Assembly: GCA_947624945.1 (NCBI GenBank)
Contig: CANQMJ010000041.1
Coordinates: 1 to 17,751 of the forward strand
Length of the DNA stretch: 17,751 bases
Source of the DNA: an uncultured Clostridia bacterium
Lineage (GTDB): Bacteria; Bacillota; Clostridia; Oscillospirales; CAG-272
Reading direction: 5' to 3'
The position numbers were made by a program, and so were the translations under genes. Below, piece by piece: positions 7,042 to 14,356 of this stretch. The notes under the pieces were generated by a model that saw only the letters and a program-made list of their open reading frames with translations, was not told where the DNA came from and did no database searches. Position 1 is the first letter of the stretch, and every line of letters begins with the position of its first letter.

Positions 7042-7071
7042 ATAATATCATTACTTGCCTATTTGTGTCAA
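7042..7071 (-). promoter_or_regulatory. Promoter of the surface protein gene
   Basis: A perfect TTGACA (7071-7066), an 18-nt spacer, then TATTAT (7047-7042) on the minus strand. The leader would be about 60 nt, ending in the GAGGAG binding site. The -35 box is one arm of TGTCAA...TTGACA (7066-7071, 7087-7092). Confidence 0.7.
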
Positions 7072-7131
7072 GTATGTGTCGGAAATTTGACAGAAAAATT
7101 TTTTGATTTTAGTCGCACGTATAATTCACCG

Positions 7132-8547
7132 TCAAAAATCAATGCATTCTACGAAGCGTGATTCAAAGTCCGACGAGCCCGAAAGCTCAATGTACGCTGC
7201 ATTTTTTGCGATCTCGTCCGCTTTGCGGACAAACTCGTCAGACGTGAGCATCATCTCGGCTCCGCGTATTGCTCCGTTGCCTAAAACAGTCACATTTTCG
7301 GCAAGTGCGGAAGGCACAAGACCGATGCGCACGCACGCGCCGATATCGAGCCCGCTGCCGAATCCGCCCGACAGACACAGCTTGTCCGCGCCCCCGCACA
7401 CCGTATCAACTGCGGCGCGCACCGCACCTTTCGCGAGCTGCAGAGCCCTTATATCCGACTGCGTTATATAAACTCCGTCCGCAAGCTCAAATCTGCCGCC
7501 GCGCAAAACGCCCGTACCCGACAGCGCGCCCATATCGTGCAGCGCCGCCGCCGCTGAGATGAGTCCGCTCCCGCATATCCCGATCGCATCCGCATCGCCG
7601 ACAGTGTGCACGTCGATACCCACGCCGTCAAACGTCACCGAATCGATCGCCCCCGGCAAAGCCGCCATACCGCACTCGATGCCGGCGCCCTCGAGCGCCG
7701 GTCCCGCCGCCGCCGCGCACGCGCGTATCACACCGCCTTCTTTGGCTATAACCTCGCCGTTCGTGCCGATATCGCACGCGACCACGTTGTCCTCGTCGTA
7801 CAATCCCGCCGCAAGCGCGCTCGCGACAGCGTCCGCGCCCACATACGACGACACGCACCGCGGCACATACGCGCCGCACATCTCAAATCCGAACAGCGTC
7901 GGCGGCGTAAACGGCGCCGTACCTATCGGCGTCGGGTCGATTCCCGCCCATATCGACAGCATCGTCGTGTTGCCGACGACGACAGTCCTCGCGCCGTCCG
8001 GCGCACCGAGCACATGACGCATATCGTCTATCATCGCGCACAGCGGCGCTCTCAGCGCGTCGACTCCGTACTTTCCCACAGCCGTAATGCGCGATATCAC
8101 ATCCGCGCCGAACGATGACTGCGGGTTCCGCCGCGTCAGCTCGCCTATGCGGACTCCCGTCACCATATCGACCGCCGACACCGCAACCGTCGTTGTACCT
8201 ATGTCCACGGCGACGCCGATATTCCCTACGCCGTCCGCGCGCATCCCTGCGCGCGATACCACATCGTCGTCCGCAAATACCTCGACGTCGCCGACCGCAT
8301 ACGCCATACACGCGAGCCTTACCCCGTCCGCGCGCTCACGTTCGGTCAGACGCGCCGACTCCGCCTCAGTCATCGCCGACAGCGCACCGCGCGCCTTGAT
8401 TTTGCAGCCGCCGCACACGCCTCTGCCGCCGCACGGCGCATACACCGACACTCCCATATCCGCGCACGCGCGGAGTATCGTCACCGGCTCGCCGTATGAC
8501 GATGTGCGCGTGCTCCCGTCGCCGTATCTGACCGTCACCGTCGCCAT
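7132..8547 (-). CDS. Reductive activator of corrinoid proteins (2Fe-2S ferredoxin plus ASKHA domain)
   Basis: Proteins of this family (RACE; C-terminal DUF4445) use ATP to reduce the inactive Co(II) corrinoid of methyltransferase systems back to Co(I). The N-terminal ferredoxin domain has C39-x5-C45-x2-C48 and C80, the standard [2Fe-2S] ligand set. The ASKHA ATPase part begins at D115IGTTT, with a second phosphate motif in CDIGTNGEV and the family motif VVVGNTTM followed by PIGTAPFTPP. From the chosen start it is 471 aa, shorter than many members (about 550-650). The start at 8547 is preceded by GAAGGGAA. The more upstream ATG at 8688 lies upstream of the promoter at 8611-8639 and is rejected. 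No corrinoid protein or methyltransferase gene is adjacent, so its target is elsewhere in the genome. The family assignment is firm and the target unknown. Confidence 0.92.
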   Translation of the reverse strand: MATVTVRYGDGSTRTSSYGEPVTILRACADMGVSVYAPCGGRGVCGGCKIKARGALSAMTEAESARLTERERADGVRLACMAYAVGDVEVFADDDVVSRAGMRADGVGNIGVAVDIGTTTVAVSAVDMVTGVRIGELTRRNPQSSFGADVISRITAVGKYGVDALRAPLCAMIDDMRHVLGAPDGARTVVVGNTTMLSIWAGIDPTPIGTAPFTPPTLFGFEMCGAYVPRCVSSYVGADAVASALAAGLYDEDNVVACDIGTNGEVIAKEGGVIRACAAAAGPALEGAGIECGMAALPGAIDSVTFDGVGIDVHTVGDADAIGICGSGLISAAAALHDMGALSGTGVLRGGRFELADGVYITQSDIRALQLAKGAVRAAVDTVCGGADKLCLSGGFGSGLDIGACVRIGLVPSALAENVTVLGNGAIRGAEMMLTSDEFVRKADEIAKNAAYIELSGSSDFESRFVECIDF

Positions 8548-8610
8548 TTGCCGTTCCCTTCTCTTCCTCATTTTACATGACCGCCGATTCGCGGTCACTT
8601 CCGTATATTT

Positions 8611-8639
8611 ATTATACATCGCGCATGCAATAAAAACAA
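8611..8639 (-). promoter_or_regulatory. Promoter of the corrinoid activator gene
   Basis: TTGTTT (8639-8634), a 17-nt spacer, then a perfect TATAAT (8616-8611) on the minus strand. The leader holds a hairpin, TGACCGC/GCGGTCA (8578-8584, 8591-8597), just before the binding site. It is divergent from the promoter at 8670-8698. Confidence 0.7.
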
Positions 8640-8669
8640 GCTCAAAACAGTCCCGCACGCCGTCCCTAC

Positions 8670-8698
8670 TTGATATTTGCCCCCGCATCGGTTATAAT
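8670..8698 (+). promoter_or_regulatory. Promoter of the acetyltransferase/chromate-transporter operon
   Basis: TTGATA (8670-8675), a 17-nt spacer, then a perfect TATAAT (8693-8698). The predicted start near 8705 gives a short leader with GGGAGCAG before the ATG at 8731. Confidence 0.8.
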
Positions 8699-8730
8699 CA
8701 GATCAAAGAGTATAAAAACGGGAGCAGACG

Positions 8731-9177
8731 ATGGAACTTATCGCAAAAACATTTTCCGAGCTTACACCGCGCGAGCTTTACGAAATACTAAAATCGCGCG
8801 CCGAGATATTCATAATCGAGCAGAACATAAACTACAACGATATGGACGACGTCGACTACGAAAGCCTTCACTGCTTTTTCACGGAAAACAGCGTCGTGAC
8901 CGCATATCTCCGCGCTTACCGCATAGACGAAGACGCCGTCAAGGTCGGACGCGTGCTCACGCTGCGCCACGGACACGGACTCGGACGCGAGCTCCTCGAA
9001 AAAAGCATACCCGCAATAACAAAACGAATGACGTGCAAAAAGATCCACATCGACGCGCAGAAGCACGCGGTCGGATTTTACGAAAAATTTGGCTTTGTTG
9101 TGACGTCGGGCGAATTTCTCGAAGAAGGCATAGTCCACGTTTCGATGGAGCTTGACCTTTCGGAGGCGTCGACATGA
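8731..9177 (+). CDS. ElaA-type GNAT family N-acetyltransferase
   Basis: This is a 148-aa single-domain acetyl-CoA-dependent acetyltransferase, predicted cytoplasmic. It follows the ElaA pattern along its length: an N-terminal FSELTPRELYEILKSR-IFIIEQN segment, a central VGRV strand followed by the acetyl-CoA loop LRHGHGLGREL, and the C-terminal HAVGFYEKFGF and EEGIVHVSM blocks. The acetyl-CoA loop appears to be one residue longer than in E. coli ElaA as I recall it. Substrate is unknown in this family. It is the first gene of a three-gene operon and overlaps the next gene by ATGA (9174-9177), which implies coupled translation with the transporter pair. Confidence 0.9.
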   Translation: MELIAKTFSELTPRELYEILKSRAEIFIIEQNINYNDMDDVDYESLHCFFTENSVVTAYLRAYRIDEDAVKVGRVLTLRHGHGLGRELLEKSIPAITKRMTCKKIHIDAQKHAVGFYEKFGFVVTSGEFLEEGIVHVSMELDLSEAST

Positions 9178-9737
9178 AAAACTCCAAAGCATCGACGTAT
9201 CTGCGCCTGTTTATCACATTTCTCAAGATCGGCGCGTTCACGTTCGGCGGCGGCTACGCGATGATACCGCTCATACAGAGGGAGACCGTCGAAAAACGCG
9301 AATGGATAACGTCCGACGACATACTCGAGATCGTCGCCATCGCCGAGTCGACGCCGGGTCCTATCGCCATAAACACCGCAACATTCGTCGGCTATCGCAT
9401 CTGCGGCTTCTTCGGCGCGCTCATGTCGACGCTCGGCGTCGTCCTGCCGTCATTTCTCATTATCCTTGCGATTTCGTTCGTGCTGCGCGAATTCGAGAGC
9501 GTCAAAATCGTGCAGTACGCATTCTCCGGCATACGCGCCGGTGTGCTCGCGCTAATCGTCAAGGCAGTGTGGTCCATGTATAAACAGTGCAACAAAAACG
9601 CATGCGCCTACGTTGTCATGGTCGCCGCGTTTATGCTGACAGCGTTTTTCGACGTCGACGTTCTCGCCGTCATAATCGGCTGCGCACTTTTCGGACTCGC
9701 CTCGTCTATAATGGCCGCAAAAGGTACAAAACGATGA
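9174..9737 (+). CDS. Chromate transporter family protein, first of a pair
   Basis: A 187-aa membrane protein of the CHR (ChrA) family, short-chain type, in which one half of the classical two-domain ChrA is encoded as a separate gene. The signature FLKIGAFTFGGGYAMIPLIQ is near residues 13-32, and STPGPIAINTATFVG follows. Several hydrophobic segments fill the rest. Paired short CHR proteins in Bacillus subtilis (YwrA/YwrB) act together in chromate efflux, so a heterodimer with the next gene is expected. In an anaerobe the natural substrate may be another anion. It overlaps both neighbours by ATGA. Confidence 0.93.
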   Translation: MKNSKASTYLRLFITFLKIGAFTFGGGYAMIPLIQRETVEKREWITSDDILEIVAIAESTPGPIAINTATFVGYRICGFFGALMSTLGVVLPSFLIILAISFVLREFESVKIVQYAFSGIRAGVLALIVKAVWSMYKQCNKNACAYVVMVAAFMLTAFFDVDVLAVIIGCALFGLASSIMAAKGTKR

Positions 9738-10297
9738 TATACCTCGAACTGTTTTTGACGTTTCTGAAAATCGGCGCATTCACATTCGGCGGCGGTTACG
9801 CGATGCTGCCGCTCATACAGAGCGAGGTCGCCGCCCACGGCTGGCTCGACGAAAAAGCGCTCGTCGACTTCATCGCCGTCAGCGAGAGCACGCCGGGGCC
9901 GTTCGCCGTCAACGTCTCGACCTACGTCGGAGCCGAAGTCGGCGGCGTGCTCGGTTCGCTCTGCGCGACGCTCGGCGTCGTATTCCCGTCGTTTGTCATA
10001 ATACTGCTCGTCGCGAAATGCTTCGAGAAATTCCGCGAAAGCACCGTCGTAAAAGGCTGCATGTCGGGACTGAAACCCGCCGTCGTCGGACTTATCGGCG
10101 CCGCAGTCATATCTGTCGGCAAGACCGTATTCATACATGACGGCGCGAGCCTCGCCGTCTTTGCTGATGCATCGTTTTACGTCTCGCTCGTCATTTTCGC
10201 ACTGTCGGTCGTTCTCGCATTCAAAAAGCTGCACCCGATAATCATCATCTGCGCGTCCGCACTGCTCGGCGTCGCCGCCGGATATCTTCCGATATAA
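9734..10297 (+). CDS. Chromate transporter family protein, second of a pair
   Basis: Also 187 aa and a paralogue of the gene before it: the segment FLTFLKIGAFTFGGGYAM is nearly identical, and STPGPFAVNVSTYVG corresponds to the second motif. The pair therefore arose by tandem duplication. The start at 9734 overlaps the preceding stop by ATGA and restores the family N-terminus. The longer frame beginning at 9587 would extend into the preceding gene and is rejected. It probably forms the other half of a two-subunit transporter. The operon ends at the hairpin 10317-10338. Confidence 0.93.
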   Translation: MIYLELFLTFLKIGAFTFGGGYAMLPLIQSEVAAHGWLDEKALVDFIAVSESTPGPFAVNVSTYVGAEVGGVLGSLCATLGVVFPSFVIILLVAKCFEKFRESTVVKGCMSGLKPAVVGLIGAAVISVGKTVFIHDGASLAVFADASFYVSLVIFALSVVLAFKKLHPIIIICASALLGVAAGYLPI

Positions 10298-10316
10298 CTA
10301 TATAACGCCATTAAAG

Positions 10317-10338
10317 ACCGTGCGGCAACCCGCACGGT
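10317..10338. terminator. Bidirectional terminator between convergent operons
   Basis: ACCGTGCGG (10317-10325) pairs with CCGCACGGT (10330-10338) around a 4-nt loop. It is followed by TTTT on the plus strand and by CTTTAAT on the minus strand. It lies between the stop of the second chromate-transporter gene (10297) and the stop of the phosphoesterase (10347), and is stronger for the plus strand. Confidence 0.9.
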
Positions 10339-10346
10339 TTTTAACT

Positions 10347-11234
10347 TTACTTGCACAACTCCACAACGACGACCTCGGGACGGTCGTTGAACCTCACCGG
10401 TATAACACTGTTGCCGAGTCCGCGACTCACCACCATCGACGTATCGCCCCGCACATAAAGCCCCGCGTCATACTTCGGGAAAAATCCCTGATTCGGCGCG
10501 TATACTCCGCCGATAAACGGCAGCCTCACCTGCCCGCCGTGCGCGTGACCGCACAGCGCCACATCAACTCCGCACGACACGTACGCATCAAACAGCTCCG
10601 GACGGTGTGACAACAAGAGCGTGAAACCGCCGCCATTCGTTTCCATAAGTCCGCCGAGCTTCTTTTTCATCATCGACAATACCTCGCCGTTCGTCTCACC
10701 GCGCATCGTGAAATTCGGATCGTTGAGCCCGACTATCTTTACCGTCTCGCCGTCCCTCTCCCACACAGCCGCACTGTCCGCGAGCACCGTCACGCCCGCC
10801 GCTTTCAGCCCGACAATTAGCCTCTCGTACCCTCCGTCGACGAGCGCCGCCTCGTGATTGCCCGTCACATAATACACGCGCGCGATCTTTACCGCTCTTT
10901 CCGCGAACCGCAGCGCCGCGTCAATATCCGTATGGCGCGAATCGACGAGATCGCCCGTTATCGCAATTATATCGGGCTCGCACGACTCCAGAATATCTAT
11001 GAGCGCGCCGTTATCCTTGCCGAACTCGTAATTGTGCAAGTCCGATACCTGCGCGATACGGCAGCCGTCGAACGCGTCGGGCAGCCTGCTGCACCGCACC
11101 TTCATTTCCGTCACCCCGACCGTGACGTTGCTCCATATCATATACGCAATAAATGCGCCTACAACGAGCGTCGACGCGGCGATTATGAGAAACGTTGCCG
11201 CACCGTTCACGCGCTTTGATTTTCCCTTTGTCAT
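10347..11234 (-). CDS. Membrane-tethered metallophosphoesterase (YkuE-like)
   Basis: A 295-aa calcineurin-like phosphoesterase. One N-terminal membrane segment (about residues 13-36) puts the catalytic domain outside the cell. The two-metal site is complete: D65 and H67 (SDLH), D95 (GDLVD), N126-H127 (GNHE), a histidine in LLSHRPE, and GHAHGGQ. Relatives include YkuE and lipid-pyrophosphate hydrolases (LpxH-like), so a phospholipid, lipid carrier or nucleotide substrate is possible, but none can be read from sequence. It starts by ATGA overlap with the 62-aa gene and ends the Bce-type operon. This placement suggests a cell-envelope role, for example on undecaprenyl phosphates, which is inference only. 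Confidence 0.9.
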   Translation of the reverse strand: MTKGKSKRVNGAATFLIIAASTLVVGAFIAYMIWSNVTVGVTEMKVRCSRLPDAFDGCRIAQVSDLHNYEFGKDNGALIDILESCEPDIIAITGDLVDSRHTDIDAALRFAERAVKIARVYYVTGNHEAALVDGGYERLIVGLKAAGVTVLADSAAVWERDGETVKIVGLNDPNFTMRGETNGEVLSMMKKKLGGLMETNGGGFTLLLSHRPELFDAYVSCGVDVALCGHAHGGQVRLPFIGGVYAPNQGFFPKYDAGLYVRGDTSMVVSRGLGNSVIPVRFNDRPEVVVVELCK

Positions 11235-11419
11235 TCCCGCTCCACCTTTCTGATTATAAAGTCAAGCGCCCGCATAATGACCGAAATAAGCCCCATTAAA
11301 AGCTCCGCCGGCACTGCTATAACGCACACGACCGCGACGCCGCACCAGAATATTGCCCCGGTAATAACGCTCCGCACACCGCAATGCCCTCCGCTTTTTG
11401 ATCCGCCGAACCGCGCCAT
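11231..11419 (-). CDS. Small membrane protein, 62 aa, unknown function
   Basis: A short protein with a basic N-terminus, a long hydrophobic stretch from about residue 18 to 55 (one long or two short membrane segments, containing AVPAELLMGL) and a charged tail KVERE. It is a credible gene. A near-perfect AAGGAGGAG binding site lies in the end of the permease gene, 1 nt separates it from the permease stop, and its own stop overlaps the phosphoesterase start by ATGA. I do not recognise the family. It may be an accessory subunit of the transporter or a membrane partner of the phosphoesterase. Confidence 0.75.
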   Translation of the reverse strand: MARFGGSKSGGHCGVRSVITGAIFWCGVAVVCVIAVPAELLMGLISVIMRALDFIIRKVERE

Positions 11420-11420
11420 A

Positions 11421-13484
11421 TCAGAACTCCTCCTTCGCGCCGCTGACGATCTTGTAATACGCGCCAGCCGTCAGCTTGTACACTATCGTGTAGAACACGG
11501 CGAACACCAATAGACTGACCCCCGTCGTCGCCGCAAACAGCGTGACTTTGTCAAGACCGAACAGCAAAAGCAGCTTGTGTATTATCGGGAACGCAAACGC
11601 AAGATGCATCGCCGCGAAAAGAAGCGGCAGGAAAAACACCGTCAAAAGCTGCGAGTTGATGCTCTTCTTTATATCCCGCTTCGTCATGCCCACCTTTTGC
11701 ATGATGCCGAACCGCGCCTGATCCTCGTACCCCTCCGAAAGCTGCTTATAATAGATTATAAGCACGGCGGCGAGCGTGAACACGATGCTCAGGATTATGC
11801 CGATATAGAACAGCGTACCGAACATGCCGTAGAAATCCTGCCTGTTTTCCTCGCGTGACGCGATCGACGCATACGCGCCGTATTTTGCCTCCATGTAACT
11901 CGCATCGAGCGGAGTTGAGTACAGTATCTCGTTGATCGTATCGCAGAGCGCGATCTCTTCGTCCACGTCGAGATCCGTGTCGAAATCGTACTTCATCCGA
12001 TACTGCAGCATCCCCTCGCCCAGAGAATCAGTCATATCCGCTATCCCCTCGACCGCATATTCGAGGTCTGGCACGACTACCACCATACACGGCGATATTA
12101 TATACCCTTCTCCGTGCTCGAATTTTTTCTCGTCGTACTTTCTCACATGAAACGACCTGCCGCCGTTGAACGACAGCACATCTCCGTCAAAATCATGACG
12201 GTATACGCAGACGATCGCTTCGTTGTCGCCGAGCGAAATGTCGTCGCCGACTGTCTCGTTAAAATCTGACAGCGGGACAAAAAGGAACTGAAATACGTTC
12301 GCCATCACGTCGACGCCGCGGTCGTCTATCTTACGAACGTCAAGCTCTACATTTCCGTCGTCCGTCATATACCCCGACACGGCCGCCGTGCGGTACGATA
12401 TCACATCGTCCGCGCTCGCCCCCGCGTCCGCGACCATACCGTCTATATCGCTCCTGACTGCCTCGGCAATATCGTCCGACAGACCACCTATGCCGCCGAA
12501 CCGGAAGTCGATATTGATATCGCGCGGATAACGCTGATTGACCGCGTTTTCTTCGCCGAAATAAAGACATGTCGTCGACGATATCATGACGAGCACCATC
12601 GTCGCAAGTATGCATATCGACGCAAGCCCCGCGCCGTTTCGCTTCATGCGGAACGCCATCGACGACACCGACACGAAGTGATTCGGCTTATAATAGTAAG
12701 CCTTATTCTTCTGCAATAACCGGCAGAACACCACCGATCCCGATATCATCAAAAGATACGTGCCGGCAATGACCATCAAAACAGCAACAAAGAACCACAA
12801 AAGCGCCGTTATCGGGTCCTTTATCATCACCGCGATATAGTACGCTCCGCCGAGGACGACCGCGCCTAAAATCCTGAACAGCCAATTCGCACGCGGCGGC
12901 TTTTCGCCCGTGCTCTCACCGCGCAGAAGCTGCACCGCGCTCGAGAACCGCACCTGACGTATCGAGTTGAGAAGCAAAAGCAGGAATATGACGCCGAATA
13001 CCTCGAGCGTCCTTGCGACCGCCACCCACGATATGTTCAGATCGTACGTTATCTCGCCGTTCATTATGTTAATAAATCCGAGCTCCGCGAGCTTCGAAAA
13101 CGATATCCCGAAAAGCAGCCCCGCCAAAATCGACACAGCCGCCACGGTCAGCGTCTCCCAGAACAGTATGCGCGCGATGCTCCACTTACCCATGCCGAGA
13201 ATGTTATACAGTCCGAACTCCTTTTTGCGCCGCCGCATCAGAAACGAATTCGTGTAAAACAGGAATATGCACGCGAACACCGCGATGACGACGCTCCCGA
13301 GCTGCAGCATGCTCCGCACCGACTCCGCGCCCATCATCGAATCGGGCACGCTGCATAAACCGATGTACATTATGATGTAGAACATCATCACCATGCCGAC
13401 GCACGTCAGAATGAACGGCGTGAACATCTTCTTGTTCTTTCTGATGCTGTCGACTGCCAGCTTTGGATAAAAACCTACCTTCAC
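11421..13484 (-). CDS. BceB-like ABC transporter permease
   Basis: A 687-aa permease of the FtsX/MacB superfamily with the layout of peptide-antibiotic (Bce-type) transporters. There are N-terminal membrane segments starting near residue 20, a cluster of segments to about 308, a large extracellular domain (about 310-545, rich in D and E), then three C-terminal segments. Family members detoxify lipid-II-cycle inhibitors such as bacitracin and lantibiotics, and pass the signal to the partner kinase through the large extracellular domain. The start is GTG at 13484, with GGAGGT 8 nt upstream, overlapping the ATPase stop by GTGA. The partners (ATPase, kinase, regulator) lie immediately upstream. 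The specific drug cannot be predicted. Confidence 0.92.
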   Translation of the reverse strand: MKVGFYPKLAVDSIRKNKKMFTPFILTCVGMVMMFYIIMYIGLCSVPDSMMGAESVRSMLQLGSVVIAVFACIFLFYTNSFLMRRRKKEFGLYNILGMGKWSIARILFWETLTVAAVSILAGLLFGISFSKLAELGFINIMNGEITYDLNISWVAVARTLEVFGVIFLLLLLNSIRQVRFSSAVQLLRGESTGEKPPRANWLFRILGAVVLGGAYYIAVMIKDPITALLWFFVAVLMVIAGTYLLMISGSVVFCRLLQKNKAYYYKPNHFVSVSSMAFRMKRNGAGLASICILATMVLVMISSTTCLYFGEENAVNQRYPRDINIDFRFGGIGGLSDDIAEAVRSDIDGMVADAGASADDVISYRTAAVSGYMTDDGNVELDVRKIDDRGVDVMANVFQFLFVPLSDFNETVGDDISLGDNEAIVCVYRHDFDGDVLSFNGGRSFHVRKYDEKKFEHGEGYIISPCMVVVVPDLEYAVEGIADMTDSLGEGMLQYRMKYDFDTDLDVDEEIALCDTINEILYSTPLDASYMEAKYGAYASIASREENRQDFYGMFGTLFYIGIILSIVFTLAAVLIIYYKQLSEGYEDQARFGIMQKVGMTKRDIKKSINSQLLTVFFLPLLFAAMHLAFAFPIIHKLLLLFGLDKVTLFAATTGVSLLVFAVFYTIVYKLTAGAYYKIVSGAKEEF

Positions 13485-14245
13485 GCCGTCTTACCTCCGG
13501 TCGCGAGCAGCGTCAGCGTGTCCGATATCTTCTGATACAGCCCGTCATTCGTGTCGTCGCCGCGGTATATCTGATGGAACACTTCCCCGTCCTTGATGAA
13601 CAGCACTCTGTTCGCCGAGCTCGCCGCCTTGACAGAATGCGTCACCATGAGTATCGTCTGACCGAGCGCGTTCACCTCCGAAAACATCGAAAGAAGCTCG
13701 TCCGTCGACTTTGAGTCGAGCGCCCCCGTGGGCTCGTCCGCAAGTATCAGCTTCGGACTCGTTATCATCGCTCTTGCGACCGCGGCGCGCTGCTTCTGCC
13801 CGCCCGACACCTCGTACGGATATTTTTTGAGAAGCTCCGATATCCCGAGCTTCGCCGCTATCGGCGCGAGCCGCTCCTTCATCTCGCGGTGACCCGTGCC
13901 GGACAAAACGAGCGGCAGATAAATATTGTCTTCGAGCGTGAACGTGTCGAGCAGATTGAACTCCTGGAACACGAACCCGAGATTGTCACGCCTGAACGCA
14001 GATATCGCCGACTCGCGTATCTTCGACAGGTCCCGTCCGTCGAGTATGACAGTCCCGCCCGACGGCTTGTCGAGTGCCGCCAAAATGTTTAAAAGCGTCG
14101 TCTTGCCCGAGCCCGACTCACCCATTATAGCAACATACTCACCCGCCTCGACCGAGAAACTGACGTCGCGCAATGCCTCGACCTTGTTGCCGCCGAACCG
14201 CGTCGTATATACTTTCCTTACTCCCTTTACTTCAAGAATACTCAC
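13481..14245 (-). CDS. BceA-like ABC transporter ATP-binding protein
   Basis: A 254-aa nucleotide-binding subunit for the permease encoded next. Walker A is GESGSGKT (residues 42-49), the Q-loop region is FQEFNLLDTFT, the signature is VSGGQKQRAAVARA, Walker B is LILADEPTGALDS, and the H-loop is MVTHS. This is the MacB/LolD-type pattern typical of BceA. I chose the GTG at 14245 because AAAGGAGG lies 10 nt upstream. An in-frame ATG at 14281 exists, but it lies within the TATAAT box of the predicted promoter and has no binding site. The gene is preceded by a regulatory gap (14246-14356) rather than coupled to the kinase. Confidence 0.95.
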   Translation of the reverse strand: MSILEVKGVRKVYTTRFGGNKVEALRDVSFSVEAGEYVAIMGESGSGKTTLLNILAALDKPSGGTVILDGRDLSKIRESAISAFRRDNLGFVFQEFNLLDTFTLEDNIYLPLVLSGTGHREMKERLAPIAAKLGISELLKKYPYEVSGGQKQRAAVARAMITSPKLILADEPTGALDSKSTDELLSMFSEVNALGQTILMVTHSVKAASSANRVLFIKDGEVFHQIYRGDDTNDGLYQKISDTLTLLATGGKTA

Positions 14246-14279
14246 TTGTCTAAGTCCTCCTTTCGAACCTGTTGAGCCC

Positions 14280-14308
14280 ATTATAACAGACGCGGGAAAT
14301 GCTTCGCC
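14280..14308 (-). promoter_or_regulatory. Predicted inducible promoter of the ABC transporter genes
   Basis: A perfect TATAAT (14285-14280) on the minus strand, with no consensus -35 at the expected distance (GGCGAA near 14303-14308). A good -10 with a missing -35 is what an activator-dependent promoter would show. The TTACA/TGTAA box lies just upstream. Confidence 0.6.
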
Positions 14309-14332
14309 ATCGAAACGGCTTACATTTCCCGC
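14292..14332. repeat. 10-bp inverted repeat around the -35 region
   Basis: GCGGGAAATG (14292-14301) pairs perfectly with CATTTCCCGC (14323-14332) around 21 nt. It lies between the operator and the TATAAT box and spans the -35 position. It lacks a T tract, so it is a weak terminator candidate for kinase readthrough. It could also be a second operator. Confidence 0.5.
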
Positions 14333-14340
14333 CTTTGATA

Positions 14341-14354
14341 TTACATTTTTGTAA
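14341..14354. promoter_or_regulatory. TTACA-N4-TGTAA operator, probable site for the adjacent response regulator
   Basis: TTACATTTTTGTAA is a perfect 5+5 inverted repeat with a 4-bp spacer, 2 bp beyond the kinase stop codon and upstream of the TATAAT box of the ABC genes. As I recall it, the consensus reported for BceR-like regulators in Bacillus is TnACA-N4-TGTAA, which this fits exactly. It predicts that the response regulator at 15366 switches on the transporter genes. Confidence 0.7.
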
Positions 14355-14356
14355 CA

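Noticed and set aside
8548..8688. N-terminal extension of the corrinoid activator to the ATG at 8688
   Set aside because: The extension crosses the predicted promoter (8611-8639), adds 47 residues unlike the family, and the ATG at 8547 has a good binding site.
14246..14281. ATG start at 14281 for the ABC ATPase
   Set aside because: That ATG overlaps the TATAAT box and lacks a binding site. The GTG at 14245 follows AAAGGAGG and gives the usual N-terminus.
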